From IMG/VR virus record IMGVR_UViG_3300030118_004623, positions 1 to 49,630 of that record: a stretch of 49,630 bases of DNA; one strand, 5' to 3'. Within the stretch, counting starts at the first letter, position 1. Each line of letters begins with the position of its first letter. This document shows, piece by piece, positions 34,173 through 43,521 of the stretch. The notes under the pieces were generated by a model, which ran no database searches, was not told the origin of the DNA, and worked only from the letters and a program-made list of their open reading frames with translations. The translations under genes were made by a program, and so were the position numbers. This DNA comes from a virus.

Positions 34173-34925
34173 TCATGGCCTTACTGTGACCGTTCCTACA
34201 TTTCCCGCGTTTACGTTGTTTAGTCCAGTTTTGTAAGAGATTACATCAGAGCTAGCTGTAACGTTTCCGACAAAGCTACTTTTCTGCCAATTATCGTCTG
34301 CATAGATAGTAGCATTCGGAGAGCTGAATGACGCATCCTCAATTCTATTATTAGTGACCTGGGCATAAGCCCCTGTGCCTTCAAGGTGTATAGGGTACCC
34401 GCCAGCCGTTGACCTTATCCTGTTGTTTCGTATAACAGGCCAGTTGCAGTCCTTGGCTTTTATTCCAAAATATGCGGTGTAAACATAACAGTCTTCGACA
34501 ACCACCTTATCAGCCGCAATCTCAATGCCGCTGCTTGTTCGACTTGTGCCTGACGCAGACACATTGTCCTCAATGACTAATCCCCTTAGCGAGCACTCAG
34601 CGCCAGTAACCTTAATCATAGCAACTGACGGGTCTTCAGCTTCTCTAACTAAAAATGTTTGCCCCGGCACAGCAGCAATTACGTTAATGCGGTCCTTGGC
34701 TATAGTCAGAGGACTTGCGCCTCGTATAAAATACTTTCCCGGCGCAAGGTATAGGCGCACTCCGTCTGGATTGCTGCCGCCCACGCTTGAGTCCAGCAGT
34801 GCAGACTGCAACGAGTCTCTCGGTGTAATAATCCGGTCCCTGCTGTTCAGGCGGTCGTCTAAAGAGTAAAGGGCGCCTAAGTTTCGGTAGGTCTCATTCC
34901 AGCCTATCTTGGGCATCAAGGTCAT
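34173..34925 (-). CDS. Right-handed beta-helix spike-like protein
   Basis: 250 residues. An N-terminal lead (about 1-50) is followed by repeating short strands and N-rich turns (LRGLVIEDNVSASG, VVVEDCYVYTAYFGIKAKD, NNRIRSTAGG, VTNNRIEDASF) typical of a pectate-lyase-like parallel beta-helix. Tailspikes use this fold to bind or cut polysaccharide. No catalytic site can be named, and it is shorter than most tailspikes, so it may be a truncated or accessory spike. The start is in an ATGA overlap. Confidence 0.7.
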   Translation of the reverse strand: MTLMPKIGWNETYRNLGALYSLDDRLNSRDRIITPRDSLQSALLDSSVGGSNPDGVRLYLAPGKYFIRGASPLTIAKDRINVIAAVPGQTFLVREAEDPSVAMIKVTGAECSLRGLVIEDNVSASGTSRTSSGIEIAADKVVVEDCYVYTAYFGIKAKDCNWPVIRNNRIRSTAGGYPIHLEGTGAYAQVTNNRIEDASFSSPNATIYADDNWQKSSFVGNVTASSDVISYKTGLNNVNAGNVGTVTVRP

Positions 34926-36787
34926 CGAGTGTCGCCTCGATCTACCTCAAAAGCCCAGGCGTTCATTCTAAGATTTACATCCTTGGTTCCAGAGGCAGGG
35001 CTCCACAGCGCAACCCTAAGAGATCCATCCGTAGACCGACATCCGCCTCCTTTGGATTTAAAGTACTCTAGAGACCCTAGAAGCATAGACCCCAAAGCCC
35101 CTGTTCCCAAAAGCGGTGAGGTAGTTGATGTCATAGTGGTATCAGCCAAGAGCTCAGGCGGGTACATCGGGAGATTGTTGAAAGACTCAGTCAAGTCTAT
35201 CTGATGTTGAGTTGTGGCATCGTAAACCGCCCAAAACACGTCTTGAAAACTTGAATAGGTTGAGCCTCTCGCTCTAACAGAAAACCTCACGCTCTGTATT
35301 CTCGCCGTGCCCATGACGTTCTTGTCAATTCGCCCTGTCGTCCATATGAAAGGTATGCCCATTTCGGTATTGGCGGTTGGCTTATCGGTCTGAGTACCGT
35401 ACTTTCGTATGCCTCCATTCAGCCTTATAAACCCAGTTGTGTAGAGGTCTTCCTGGCTTTTATCCACCACGCTAACGCCATCGTACATGCAGGTTCCAGA
35501 TATAGTGCTAGCACTTTCACTGAAGTCCTCCATGCACCAGAAATAAAAACCACCATGCTTGTAATCATGAACTAAGGTGACTGGGAGCTTAGTCGCGGTG
35601 CGACTGTCTGACGGTAGCGACCACAGCAAAAGACTGCGCTCAGAGTAGTGTACACAGTTAACATGCCCAAGTGCTGTGCGGCTTGCAACAAAGGGCCAGC
35701 CAAAGCCCTGTGCAGAAGGTCCAAACCTAGCAGGGACAAATCCAGAGCGAGGCTCACTAGACCAAAACTGGTCTATGCCTACAGAAACCTTGGTCGCCTT
35801 AGAGCCATCAAAGGCATATACGCCATCTCTTGCCATAAAGTACAGCACGCCATTAGCCTCAACAATGGACCAATGAGAAACGCACCCAACACCCGAGTCA
35901 ATCTTGCGTAACTGAAAATTTGCATCCGTTGCGCCTAGCAGCACGTACATAGACACATCGGTAAATATAACCAACACATCCTTAAAGCTTGCAGCGCCTG
36001 TTATCTTTTCTCTGTTTTCCACCCTGAGATTGTGATGCGCCTGTATGTCCAGCGGAGAAAACTCATCGCTATACACAATCCAATCTGGACCCAGCGTGCT
36101 GCTTCCCCGGTCTTTGTTTAGCACCACCCCTGGTATAAGCGACTGCTGGTCTTCTACCGTTGAGGTAAAGACAAAATGCGTATCCGCAGACCACCCCATG
36201 TAAAATATCTTGTCTGCATGCTCAACGGCTATTGGCCCTCTGGGCACGGTAAGGTGATAACCAAAGTTCAAAGAATTTAGCCGGATGCAATCTCCACCGT
36301 TTGACAGCGTGTCCATTATTGCAAGGCGAAATGTTCCATCAAGCTTCATGCAATAAGTAAATGAAGGGGTCACGATAAGCGTTGAGTCAAAAGCAAAATC
36401 ATTGCCACCCGGCAATCGCACATCTACAAACGAGCAGCGAAACCCAGTAAACCATTGCTCGTTTGTAAGCCCAGAAAGGTTAGTTGTTGTCTTTACGCCC
36501 GTGCTAAGGTTTAGCACCTGAGCAGACAATCTTGTCGTTCCGTTTTCTAGGCCGACAGTAATCAGGAGTTTTCCGCCGTGAGGGTGGTCTGTTGCGTGTA
36601 TCTGGGCGTACTCTGGGCACTCTTCAATAAAGCTAAACCCATCGCGCTCCCGTAGCTCGCCATACGAAGTCTCCACATTGAGCATGCAGTCGGCGGTGAT
36701 GGCCTCGCCCTCAGTGTCTTGAAAAACATCTCGCCATTCAAGACCCTTCAGGGGTGGGGGAAAGTGCCGGGGCCTCGCCTTTGCCAT
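34922..36787 (-). CDS. Tail hub / stabilisation-like protein
   Basis: 621 residues starting MAKARPRHFPPPLKGLEWRD. Strand-rich with repeated short beta modules (ISGTCMYDG, ALGHVNCVHYSE) reminiscent of the beta-propeller tail hub of P22-like phages (gp10). Situated between the tail adaptor and the beta-helix protein. A TAATG overlap links it to the adaptor gene. The family is inferred from context more than from motif. Confidence 0.55.
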   Translation of the reverse strand: MAKARPRHFPPPLKGLEWRDVFQDTEGEAITADCMLNVETSYGELRERDGFSFIEECPEYAQIHATDHPHGGKLLITVGLENGTTRLSAQVLNLSTGVKTTTNLSGLTNEQWFTGFRCSFVDVRLPGGNDFAFDSTLIVTPSFTYCMKLDGTFRLAIMDTLSNGGDCIRLNSLNFGYHLTVPRGPIAVEHADKIFYMGWSADTHFVFTSTVEDQQSLIPGVVLNKDRGSSTLGPDWIVYSDEFSPLDIQAHHNLRVENREKITGAASFKDVLVIFTDVSMYVLLGATDANFQLRKIDSGVGCVSHWSIVEANGVLYFMARDGVYAFDGSKATKVSVGIDQFWSSEPRSGFVPARFGPSAQGFGWPFVASRTALGHVNCVHYSERSLLLWSLPSDSRTATKLPVTLVHDYKHGGFYFWCMEDFSESASTISGTCMYDGVSVVDKSQEDLYTTGFIRLNGGIRKYGTQTDKPTANTEMGIPFIWTTGRIDKNVMGTARIQSVRFSVRARGSTYSSFQDVFWAVYDATTQHQIDLTESFNNLPMYPPELLADTTMTSTTSPLLGTGALGSMLLGSLEYFKSKGGGCRSTDGSLRVALWSPASGTKDVNLRMNAWAFEVDRGDTR

Positions 36788-37491
36788 TATTTTCTCCGGT
36801 AGCTACGCACTCGGTTATTTCTTTGAGCTTGCTGGAAGTTGCCGAATGAAATTAGCTCAGACTGTGCGGCACTCCATAACTGTGTGATGCTCGCTGCGTT
36901 CTGCCCTTCCTGCTTTGACAGCAGCAAGTATGCACCACAGTAAGCAACAGCCTGATGCATGTGAGGGAACGTCCCGCTTAGAACCTCAACGCTGTCGCTA
37001 TCTAGCGCAGTGGGATTTGCAGGCACGTACAGTATCTTCAGAAACCGCTCGTCATCTGGCACAGGAGCTATGTCCATGAACTTGCCGCGCATCGAGTAGT
37101 AGAGCTGACTCAAGCCACGGGCACTATGGTATCCAGAGCCGTTGCAGTACGCATCGACCAGGGCAGTCTGGGATGTAGGCAGAACTTCCTGCGGCTCGTT
37201 ATTAGTGCCTACTGCGCCACTCTCGTCCGTTTCCCACACGCGCTGTATGACCATCGGTACGCTATTCAGATATGACGCACCGCTTATGTCTAAAGACTTG
37301 GTATCGGCAGGCCAAGTAATCGAACTCTCTGTAGAAAATATGCTTGGGTCGCGCTTTACTAGCAGGTTGTACACAATCTGGTTGGCGCGTGTAATTGCAC
37401 GGTTGACTACGGCATCACTAAAGAAGTCCTTGCGTGGATCATCCAGCAAGTCTCTGATGGTCGTGTTTACATCGAGCCGTGTCTCACCCAC
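36787..37491 (-). CDS. Tail adaptor (head-tail connector) protein
   Basis: 234 residues starting (GTG) MGETRLDVNTTIRDLLDDPR. The N-terminal half is helical: DFFSDAVVNRAITRANQIVY. This layout matches adaptor proteins that bind the portal in P22-like phages. I use the GTG at 37491, inside GTGGGTGA overlapping the previous stop, since the longer frame runs through another gene. The order portal-capsid-adaptor-hub agrees. Confidence 0.6.
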   Translation of the reverse strand: MGETRLDVNTTIRDLLDDPRKDFFSDAVVNRAITRANQIVYNLLVKRDPSIFSTESSITWPADTKSLDISGASYLNSVPMVIQRVWETDESGAVGTNNEPQEVLPTSQTALVDAYCNGSGYHSARGLSQLYYSMRGKFMDIAPVPDDERFLKILYVPANPTALDSDSVEVLSGTFPHMHQAVAYCGAYLLLSKQEGQNAASITQLWSAAQSELISFGNFQQAQRNNRVRSYRRK

Positions 37492-38044
37492 GAGCAAACA
37501 CCCTTTGCGAAACTGGACGGTGGTAACTAATGCCCAGGGCGTTCGCAGCGCCCACAGCCTTACCATGCAGGTCATACGCTAGTGCGCGGCGTTCCCTGCG
37601 TAGTGCAGCTTTAGCCATTGCACGAGTCTTTTCTCGCTTCATCTTCAGCTCGGCTGCTGCCTGGGCGCCGCCTTGGGTGCGGTCACAGGCAAGAATGTAA
37701 GTAGGCAAGCGAGGGTCATTGATACACAGCGGAGTGTCGTACTCCCCTGGCTCAACGTCTTCGAAAATCCCTCGCCGCCAGTGTGACCAGATATTGGGTA
37801 GTTCCTCGATATGGGTGCGCTCTCGCGAACCAAAGTCGTCCTTTACTACGGTGGACTGGACGTGAGCGATTGCCCACGCCTTGGCGTCACCGTCATAACC
37901 AACGACCAACTTGGGATTGCCGCAAAGTCGTTGCAATCGACGGCTGTGCGATGTCTTCCAGTTGATGCCAGTGACCTTGCGATACATCTCCTGGTCGAGA
38001 GATGGCCGCAAGTCACCGCGTGTATCGAGGATTATGTTACCCAT
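37484..38044 (-). CDS. Hypothetical virion-region protein
   Basis: 186 residues starting MGNIILDTRGDLRPSLDQEM. The C-terminal part (about 120-175) is Arg/Lys/Ala-rich helix (REKTRAMAKAALRRERRALA). The rest is mixed with Trp. Stop overlaps the adaptor start; its own start overlaps the end of 38044-38682 (TAATG). Perhaps a head-completion factor; no family recognised. Confidence 0.6.
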   Translation of the reverse strand: MGNIILDTRGDLRPSLDQEMYRKVTGINWKTSHSRRLQRLCGNPKLVVGYDGDAKAWAIAHVQSTVVKDDFGSRERTHIEELPNIWSHWRRGIFEDVEPGEYDTPLCINDPRLPTYILACDRTQGGAQAAAELKMKREKTRAMAKAALRRERRALAYDLHGKAVGAANALGISYHRPVSQRVFARG

Positions 38045-38682
38045 TAGGCTGGCTCGGCCACCGAAAGCTTGTTCGGCACTGCAACCTTTGCCTTTTGTGC
38101 GCCAGGTGTAAGCTTTGGTAAGTAAAAAAGCTCAAGACCCAAAAAGAACTTGTCCTCTGTGAGTCCGGCTGCAAAAGCAAATCGCAAAATAAACTCTATT
38201 GCATCGTACTGTTCATCATCCAGGCTACTGCTGTTAATGGTGCCTGCCTGCGTCACCTGCAAGTCTCCTGCGCCAGTGACGTTGTCTGCCGGGATTACAA
38301 TGTCTAATGCCTTATCTCCCGTGTACCCGGTACCTGAAGACGCGCTGGCAATATCACCGCCGTCTGCAATTTGCCGATAGGTCACTGTAGGGGTAAGCGT
38401 GTCTGCTGTTGTGCTGCTGGCTGAAGTCCAATGGCAGCGCACGTATACAGGCTCATTCGTGTCAATAAACGAGGGCATTGCCATTAAGTGAGCAATTTCG
38501 TCCGTAGCCGAGCCAATCTTAAATGCAGTAAATGTGCTTCCAACGCTAGCAAGCACCGAGTTGCCGGTTGCTGCTGAAGCAATGTTTGGAGTGCCATCTA
38601 CAAGGCCCATGCTGCTAAATGATGTAGATGGAATAAACAGGCTCTGGTAAGCCAGCTCTATATTGTCATTACGAATCGCCAT
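38044..38682 (-). CDS. Putative head-decoration or structural protein
   Basis: 212 residues starting MAIRNDNIELAYQSLFIPST. Thr/Ser/Ala-rich, beta-looking and rather neutral. It follows the capsid gene after a structured spacer, the usual place for a decoration, head-completion or tail-neck protein. GGGAGGGGC precedes the ATG. No known domain seen. Confidence 0.55.
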   Translation of the reverse strand: MAIRNDNIELAYQSLFIPSTSFSSMGLVDGTPNIASAATGNSVLASVGSTFTAFKIGSATDEIAHLMAMPSFIDTNEPVYVRCHWTSASSTTADTLTPTVTYRQIADGGDIASASSGTGYTGDKALDIVIPADNVTGAGDLQVTQAGTINSSSLDDEQYDAIEFILRFAFAAGLTEDKFFLGLELFYLPKLTPGAQKAKVAVPNKLSVAEPA

Positions 38683-38714
38683 GTTGCCCCTCCCAGGGTG
38701 CTGTATCTAATCGG

Positions 38715-38764
38715 AGTCAATCAGAGGGGTCGAACCTCTCCTGTAGCCCTGCCGCTAGACTGAC
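38715..38764 (-). ncRNA. tRNA-like remnant after the capsid gene
   Basis: On the minus strand GTCAGTC (38758-38764) pairs with GATTGAC (38716-38722) over seven bases, as in an acceptor stem, followed by discriminator T (38715) and CCG. The T-arm reads AGAGG-TTCGACC-CCTCT (38723-38739) with the standard seven-base loop. Between lies only about 18 bases, room for one short TAGC/GCTA hairpin, so the D and anticodon arms are missing. It lies in the 121-base gap between the capsid gene and 38044-38682. Likely a deleted tRNA gene or a tRNA-mimicking RNA, not a working tRNA. Confidence 0.5.
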
Positions 38765-38774
38765 TGAATGCCCA

Positions 38775-38790
38775 GGGGCCAAGCGGCCCC
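38775..38790 (-). other. Strong GC hairpin after capsid gene
   Basis: GGGGCC-GCTT-GGCCCC, a 6-bp perfect stem starting about 14 bases after the capsid stop. No T-run follows. It may stabilise the capsid mRNA or partly terminate, so that downstream genes are expressed less. Confidence 0.55.
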
Positions 38791-38803
38791 CAGACTACTT
38801 CAA

Positions 38804-40087
38804 TTATGAAGCAAATGCGAAGTTTGTCTCATCAAACTGAAGATCTTCCAACACGCCGTGAGCGTTGCGCTGGAAGCAAACCATGTTTCCGATGGTTCCG
38901 TAGACAATTTCGTAAGAGACGCTATTGGAAATTCGCTGAAGAAGCGAATCCGTTTCGTCGAATCCCATGGGCACAGTCTCACACATTGCGAGGCAATCCA
39001 TGCTAAGGAATACAAGCTTACCAGGCTCAAACATATCGTCAGGGACAATAGGAATGTCGCGCTCACCGTTGTTCCAAGTGAGGAACGAACGCTCGTAGCC
39101 ACCTTTAAACTTGCAAGGCTCATATCGAACATCGCTAACGAGAGTGTTAGCAATCTCGTCAACCTGAGCATCGTGACCAGTCACGTAGTCAGGACGCTTG
39201 CCAGATTGAGTCTTAATGCTTCGGAAAGCCTTGTTCATCAAGTCGTGCGACCAAGGACGCGCTACATTGCTGTTGTCATCGACATATGCAGCCCACTGCG
39301 GGTGAGTAGAAGGATTTATGCCATATAGCGTGCCAACGTCATCAACAACGTGAGCGATGCCAGTGAACTCTTCTTTATATGCATTCACGGTCCCAGAGGT
39401 ACCGCGAGCAAGAAAGTCACCATCCTGAACAGTGATAGCAGCGCCATCAACTGTGATCTTGGTGGTGCTGTCAATGCTCTTGATGGTAAAGGTGTTCTCT
39501 GGAGTGCCGCCACCTAGCTGGCCGTCGTCGCCTACAACCAGGGGCATCCCAGGGCGAAGCTGAACATTCCCTGAGTTTTCTTTCAGTGTAATCTGAGTAA
39601 CACTGCTCTGGGCTTGGTCGATAAGACCAAGAATGCCGGTCTCCGTGCTAGTGCTCACCTTGTTGCCAACCAACGCACGAGCAACCTCGTACTTAAGGTC
39701 TTCTTGAAGGTCGTCCATCTTGTCAGCAAGCGCATCAGCAAACGCACCACGGTCAGTCTTAGAAACTGCCATGAGGCGCTTGGTAAGCTGCGCTCGACCC
39801 CAGACATCCTTTGGCAAAACCTCGCCCTTTGCACGGGTAGCAATCCCAGCATCAGGCAGTGTGCCATTCTCTGCAATAGCGTGAGCACCATAGGCTCGGC
39901 CAAGCTTGGTAGAGAAAACCAACTTGGAGCCCTCAAGCTTCACTTTCTTGGTGCCGGTTTGTAGCGCATCATACAGCACAACGTCTCGGTTGAGCTGATC
40001 TTTAATTCCATCCTCGTAAGTCTCCTTGAGTGCCTCTAAAAAGCCATTCGCTGGAGAGGTTCCTGTATTTTCTACAATACTTGCCAT
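38804..40087 (-). CDS. Major capsid protein
   Basis: 427 residues starting MASIVENTGTSPANGFLEAL. Length is close to P22 coat (430). It lies right after the scaffold gene and before connectors, the usual capsid position. The N-terminal helix, then strand-rich regions and a mostly soluble body fit an HK97-type fold, but no signature motif is diagnostic. GAGGAATAAGAG precedes the ATG. It would form the icosahedral shell around the scaffold. Confidence 0.8.
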   Translation of the reverse strand: MASIVENTGTSPANGFLEALKETYEDGIKDQLNRDVVLYDALQTGTKKVKLEGSKLVFSTKLGRAYGAHAIAENGTLPDAGIATRAKGEVLPKDVWGRAQLTKRLMAVSKTDRGAFADALADKMDDLQEDLKYEVARALVGNKVSTSTETGILGLIDQAQSSVTQITLKENSGNVQLRPGMPLVVGDDGQLGGGTPENTFTIKSIDSTTKITVDGAAITVQDGDFLARGTSGTVNAYKEEFTGIAHVVDDVGTLYGINPSTHPQWAAYVDDNSNVARPWSHDLMNKAFRSIKTQSGKRPDYVTGHDAQVDEIANTLVSDVRYEPCKFKGGYERSFLTWNNGERDIPIVPDDMFEPGKLVFLSMDCLAMCETVPMGFDETDSLLQRISNSVSYEIVYGTIGNMVCFQRNAHGVLEDLQFDETNFAFAS

Positions 40088-40125
40088 CTCTTATTCCTCG
40101 CTGCCCATTTGTGGGCGTCAGCAGT

Positions 40126-40884
40126 TCATTCAATACCCATGCGCTGAAGAAACGCCTCTCGTGCATCAGAAATCGAGGTAATACGCTGCTTTTCGCCAAC
40201 GCCGCCCATTCCGCTTTGCGGCAGAACAGGTGGGCTATTGGTGCCAGGGGCCGGAGCCGCTGAAGCAAACCGCCCTTTCCAGGTCGAAGTCTCTCGCTCG
40301 TGCGATTGACGAGCAATGTCCCGCACCTGAGATGCGGTGAGATTCGGGTTCTGGAACAGGTGCATTGCAATCTCGTGCTTACTTGCATTCGGATAGTCCG
40401 CAAGTGCCGAGTCAGCCATTGACCGGAAATGAGTACGCAGACGTGCAGTTTCTACCTGCTCCATCTGAGACTGCTTCCATTGAGACAGTTCCGATAGTTG
40501 TTTCTCCAGCTCTTGCGTTTTTCGCTCAAGCGGGTCCACATACTCTGGCTCTGGCTCTGGCTGCAATGCCTTTCGCAGTGCCTCAACGGGGTCTACAACC
40601 TGTTGAGCCTGCTGGTTTTGATGCTCAATGTAATTTCTTAGTTGAGCAATCTGGTCTTCGTATTCGCTCGCCTTCGTCTGAAAGTCGTTTTTCTGCGCTA
40701 TTACCTGTTGAAAACGGTCATACGGCACCGGACCCGGACTAGACGAGGTATCGCCCTCGCTGGCTGCGCTAGTATCTGCCGATGTCGCGGCAACCTCCAC
40801 TGCTGGAGTGCTTGCCAAATCCTCACCACCTACGGCCTGCGATTCCGTACCGGAGTCTGTGCTCGTTACGCCTTCTGCTGACAT
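40126..40884 (-). CDS. Scaffolding protein
   Basis: 252 residues. The acidic Ser/Thr/Glu-rich N-terminus (about 1-50) looks disordered. A central coiled coil (about 60-160: TQELEKQLSELSQWKQSQME) and a basic Pro-rich C-terminal section follow. This acidic-helical-basic plan is that of scaffolds which direct capsid assembly and leave before packaging. It lies between portal and capsid genes. GGGAG precedes the ATG. Confidence 0.75.
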   Translation of the reverse strand: MSAEGVTSTDSGTESQAVGGEDLASTPAVEVAATSADTSAASEGDTSSSPGPVPYDRFQQVIAQKNDFQTKASEYEDQIAQLRNYIEHQNQQAQQVVDPVEALRKALQPEPEPEYVDPLERKTQELEKQLSELSQWKQSQMEQVETARLRTHFRSMADSALADYPNASKHEIAMHLFQNPNLTASQVRDIARQSHERETSTWKGRFASAAPAPGTNSPPVLPQSGMGGVGEKQRITSISDAREAFLQRMGIE

Positions 40885-40963
40885 GGTTTTCTCCCTGCGC
40901 TTTGACGGAGCGCCACCCGATTATTTGGGATAACCACACACAGACCCATTGGCCTGCGTGCAT

Positions 40964-40993
40964 AAATTACAAGCGGACAAATTTCGCTGTCAA
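40964..40993 (-). promoter_or_regulatory. Promoter candidate before scaffold and capsid
   Basis: On the minus strand TTGACA (40988-40993) is a perfect -35 and TAATTT (40964-40969) is a poor -10, 18 bases apart. It lies in the 144-base gap between portal and scaffold, so it could boost capsid expression. A short GCGCT/AGCGC hairpin lies further down before the scaffold start. Confidence 0.4.
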
Positions 40994-41028
40994 AAAAATG
41001 TAAACTTGTTTGCCGCTGTCGAACTCTA

Positions 41029-43245
41029 TTACATCTCTTCGGTGGGCACCATGTCAAACTCGCCAACTCCTGGACCCATTACTCCAGCATCCTCTTCGGG
41101 TATGGCAATTTGAGTCCCAGTGTTGCCACGAGACAATGCGGCCATCTGCTCCATAAGCTCTGGCGGCATCTGCGGGCCTGCTTCTGGCGGCATTCCAAAG
41201 GCATCCATTGGCTCAGGCTGTGGCATCTGCGGCTGACCTGGCTGGCCCTCCTGCGGTGGTGGCTCTTGCATGAAAGGAGGCCACGCTTCAACCTGTATGG
41301 CTTGCTCGTCTACGTGAGTCCACCAAGGCACGCCCTGCTGAGATTGCGAAGCGTAGTAGTAGCACCACGCCAGATTGCGCATAAACATATTCTGTATCTC
41401 TGGAGCAAGGCGGCGGTACTCGGCTGACTGCATATAATCAGTCCGCTCGTCTATCTGTATCTCCATAGAGTCAATAGCTGGGTTAGGATGTACGAAGGCA
41501 CCAACCTTCAGCATCTCGTTGACTTCGCGTGCGTATCTGCGCTCACGGCTGTTGTCTCCGTCGATAACATCCGTATCGCCAAACTCAAGCATCTTTCGGA
41601 ACTTGATTTGGTTCATTGGGTCTTGGGGATTGCCGAATACACCACGCTCCCACATCATCAGCAAACGCTCCTGGCGGAACGACAGCAGCTTCGGCAGCAT
41701 GGAGCCGCCCTGCATTCGAACATCCGTAGAAGAAATGTCGCTTGAAAAGAACCGTATTAGTTCGCTGACCGAGTTCTTGCCCATCACTGGGACGGTATAG
41801 GCAACGGGCATCATGTCTCGCCACATCGTGAGCAGCATGGAGCCAACGCCACAGATAGCCTTCTCGACCTCTTTGACCAACGGCCCTAGCAAAGTTGCCT
41901 CAAGGTCTGTCGCCATTCCGATTGCACGACCAGACATATTTGACGGGATGCGACCACGAGTAAGCGAGGACAGCCCAGATAGCTCAAATATTGTCTCGAC
42001 CGCGCCATTCTTGATGACTAAGTGCTCTTGGGGAAGCGGCGGGTTTACCATTGGTCGTGGAGCCGGGAATCCTGGGTTATACTCTACAATCTCACCGGGC
42101 TCATTGCTGATGTAGTTGCCATTCTTGAGCGAGCCCTCGGCCACAATCCACTTGGCCTGAGCCATCAGGTTGGCGTGCTCGCGAATGTCCTTGTCGCGTT
42201 TGTTTACTTCGTGCTGCGGGTCTAGCAGAGACACTGCGCGCCCATGCCCAATCATGCGTCCGGGTATCTTGCCATCCCGTATGGGGTAGAATGGCAGCTT
42301 GCCAAATGGCAGGCGCTCCTGGTGGTACATAACTAGCCCACCAGCAATAACGGTAAACATGCCGTTAGGGTGCCGAGGCGAAGGTCGCTCGTAATACTCG
42401 ATTACCTCAACGTGCTCAGTAAGGCTCTGTGCGCTGTTTTGGCGGTCGCCTCGCAGCTTGTCCATTAGCTGGACCTGAAAATGGTCGAAGTCCATGCGGC
42501 GATTGCTTTTGATGTACTTGGCTTTATCGTAAGTTTGTCGCAGAACATCAATATGGACGGTGTTTCGACTGTATGCCCAGCGGCATTTCGACCAACGCCG
42601 AGCCCCTGGGTCAAAGCCAAACTCCATAAGAGACAGCACGTCCCAATCGGGAATCCCTGTCATGCGTGGACCAAGGTCGCCCACAGCATTTTCAACCTCT
42701 GCCCCTACCTGCATCTCCATCTGGCTTGGTTGGTATTGTTCGCCGCCTGCGGCATCCCAGTACACCTTGATAGCGGACAGGCCAGTAAGCGTAGCCAGCT
42801 TTACTGCCTCTTCAATTCCATCCCCAAAGTCCAACTCCATCCACAAGTGGTCAAGCAGCTTCTCGCTTGCACGAGCTGCCTCCTGGTCATCCTCATCAGA
42901 TGTAGCAGGAACTACAGTCACGGCAGGTCGGTTTTCAGTAACCTTAGCAGTTACATCATCAATCACCCGCTTCATGTAGTTGGTGACTGGCTGCTCTTCC
43001 CACTCTTCAAATTTTATAGAGTCGTGCGTCTCAGACGCCCGGTCATACCGGAGCCACTGCTGGCCTAGGTAGAACGAAATGGTGTAGTACGCAGAGCGAA
43101 CATGGGGTTTCTTGAATCGTTCACACAGCTCGAACTGCTTAGTGACGTAGTTTACAAGCTTGACTTCCTCCGCAGTGGGAGACCAGCTTTCGCCACTTTG
43201 ACTGTCGAACCGAGTATACTGGTCAGTAATCGCAGAGGATGGCAT
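41029..43245 (-). CDS. Portal protein
   Basis: 738 residues, close to P22 portal (725). The N-terminal region includes ISFYLGQQWLRYDRASE and EQPVTNYMKRVIDDVTAKVT (about 50-100), typical of P22/Siphovirus-type portals. The C-terminus is Gln/Pro/Met-rich (about 660-720) and ends acidic. A dodecamer of it would form the DNA entry ring. It follows a row of small genes after TerL and precedes the scaffold. Confidence 0.85.
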   Translation of the reverse strand: MPSSAITDQYTRFDSQSGESWSPTAEEVKLVNYVTKQFELCERFKKPHVRSAYYTISFYLGQQWLRYDRASETHDSIKFEEWEEQPVTNYMKRVIDDVTAKVTENRPAVTVVPATSDEDDQEAARASEKLLDHLWMELDFGDGIEEAVKLATLTGLSAIKVYWDAAGGEQYQPSQMEMQVGAEVENAVGDLGPRMTGIPDWDVLSLMEFGFDPGARRWSKCRWAYSRNTVHIDVLRQTYDKAKYIKSNRRMDFDHFQVQLMDKLRGDRQNSAQSLTEHVEVIEYYERPSPRHPNGMFTVIAGGLVMYHQERLPFGKLPFYPIRDGKIPGRMIGHGRAVSLLDPQHEVNKRDKDIREHANLMAQAKWIVAEGSLKNGNYISNEPGEIVEYNPGFPAPRPMVNPPLPQEHLVIKNGAVETIFELSGLSSLTRGRIPSNMSGRAIGMATDLEATLLGPLVKEVEKAICGVGSMLLTMWRDMMPVAYTVPVMGKNSVSELIRFFSSDISSTDVRMQGGSMLPKLLSFRQERLLMMWERGVFGNPQDPMNQIKFRKMLEFGDTDVIDGDNSRERRYAREVNEMLKVGAFVHPNPAIDSMEIQIDERTDYMQSAEYRRLAPEIQNMFMRNLAWCYYYASQSQQGVPWWTHVDEQAIQVEAWPPFMQEPPPQEGQPGQPQMPQPEPMDAFGMPPEAGPQMPPELMEQMAALSRGNTGTQIAIPEEDAGVMGPGVGEFDMVPTEEM

Positions 43246-43248
43246 TAT

Positions 43249-43521
43249 TTAGCCTCGTCGCATTCCAGGGCCTGTTTTCATTAAATTAGGTGCCTGTGAC
43301 GGCTCCCCAAATATAGAAAGCGCAGCCATCTGCGGAGGAGTTAGCTTAAATCGCTTGCTTAGTTCCATTACAATAGGCTTTGCGCTTCTAGGGTCTTGCC
43401 GTAAAAACTCCTCCATGCGTTCGTCCATTTCAGACTGCTGCTGTTTACGGCGAGAAATCATCTCTTCAGAAGACTCGCTCATGGGGCTCATTGTCTTGTC
43501 TTTCATGCCATACATCATCAC
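43249..43521 (-). CDS. Small helical head-region protein
   Basis: 90 residues. It starts with Met-rich MMMYGMKDKTMSPMSESSEE, then a charged helix (RKQQQSEMDERMEEFLRQDP) and a Pro-rich end. The start overlaps the stop of 43518-43802. Only 3 bases separate its stop from the portal start. Position suggests an assembly factor; no family recognised. Confidence 0.55.
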   Translation of the reverse strand: MMMYGMKDKTMSPMSESSEEMISRRKQQQSEMDERMEEFLRQDPRSAKPIVMELSKRFKLTPPQMAALSIFGEPSQAPNLMKTGPGMRRG

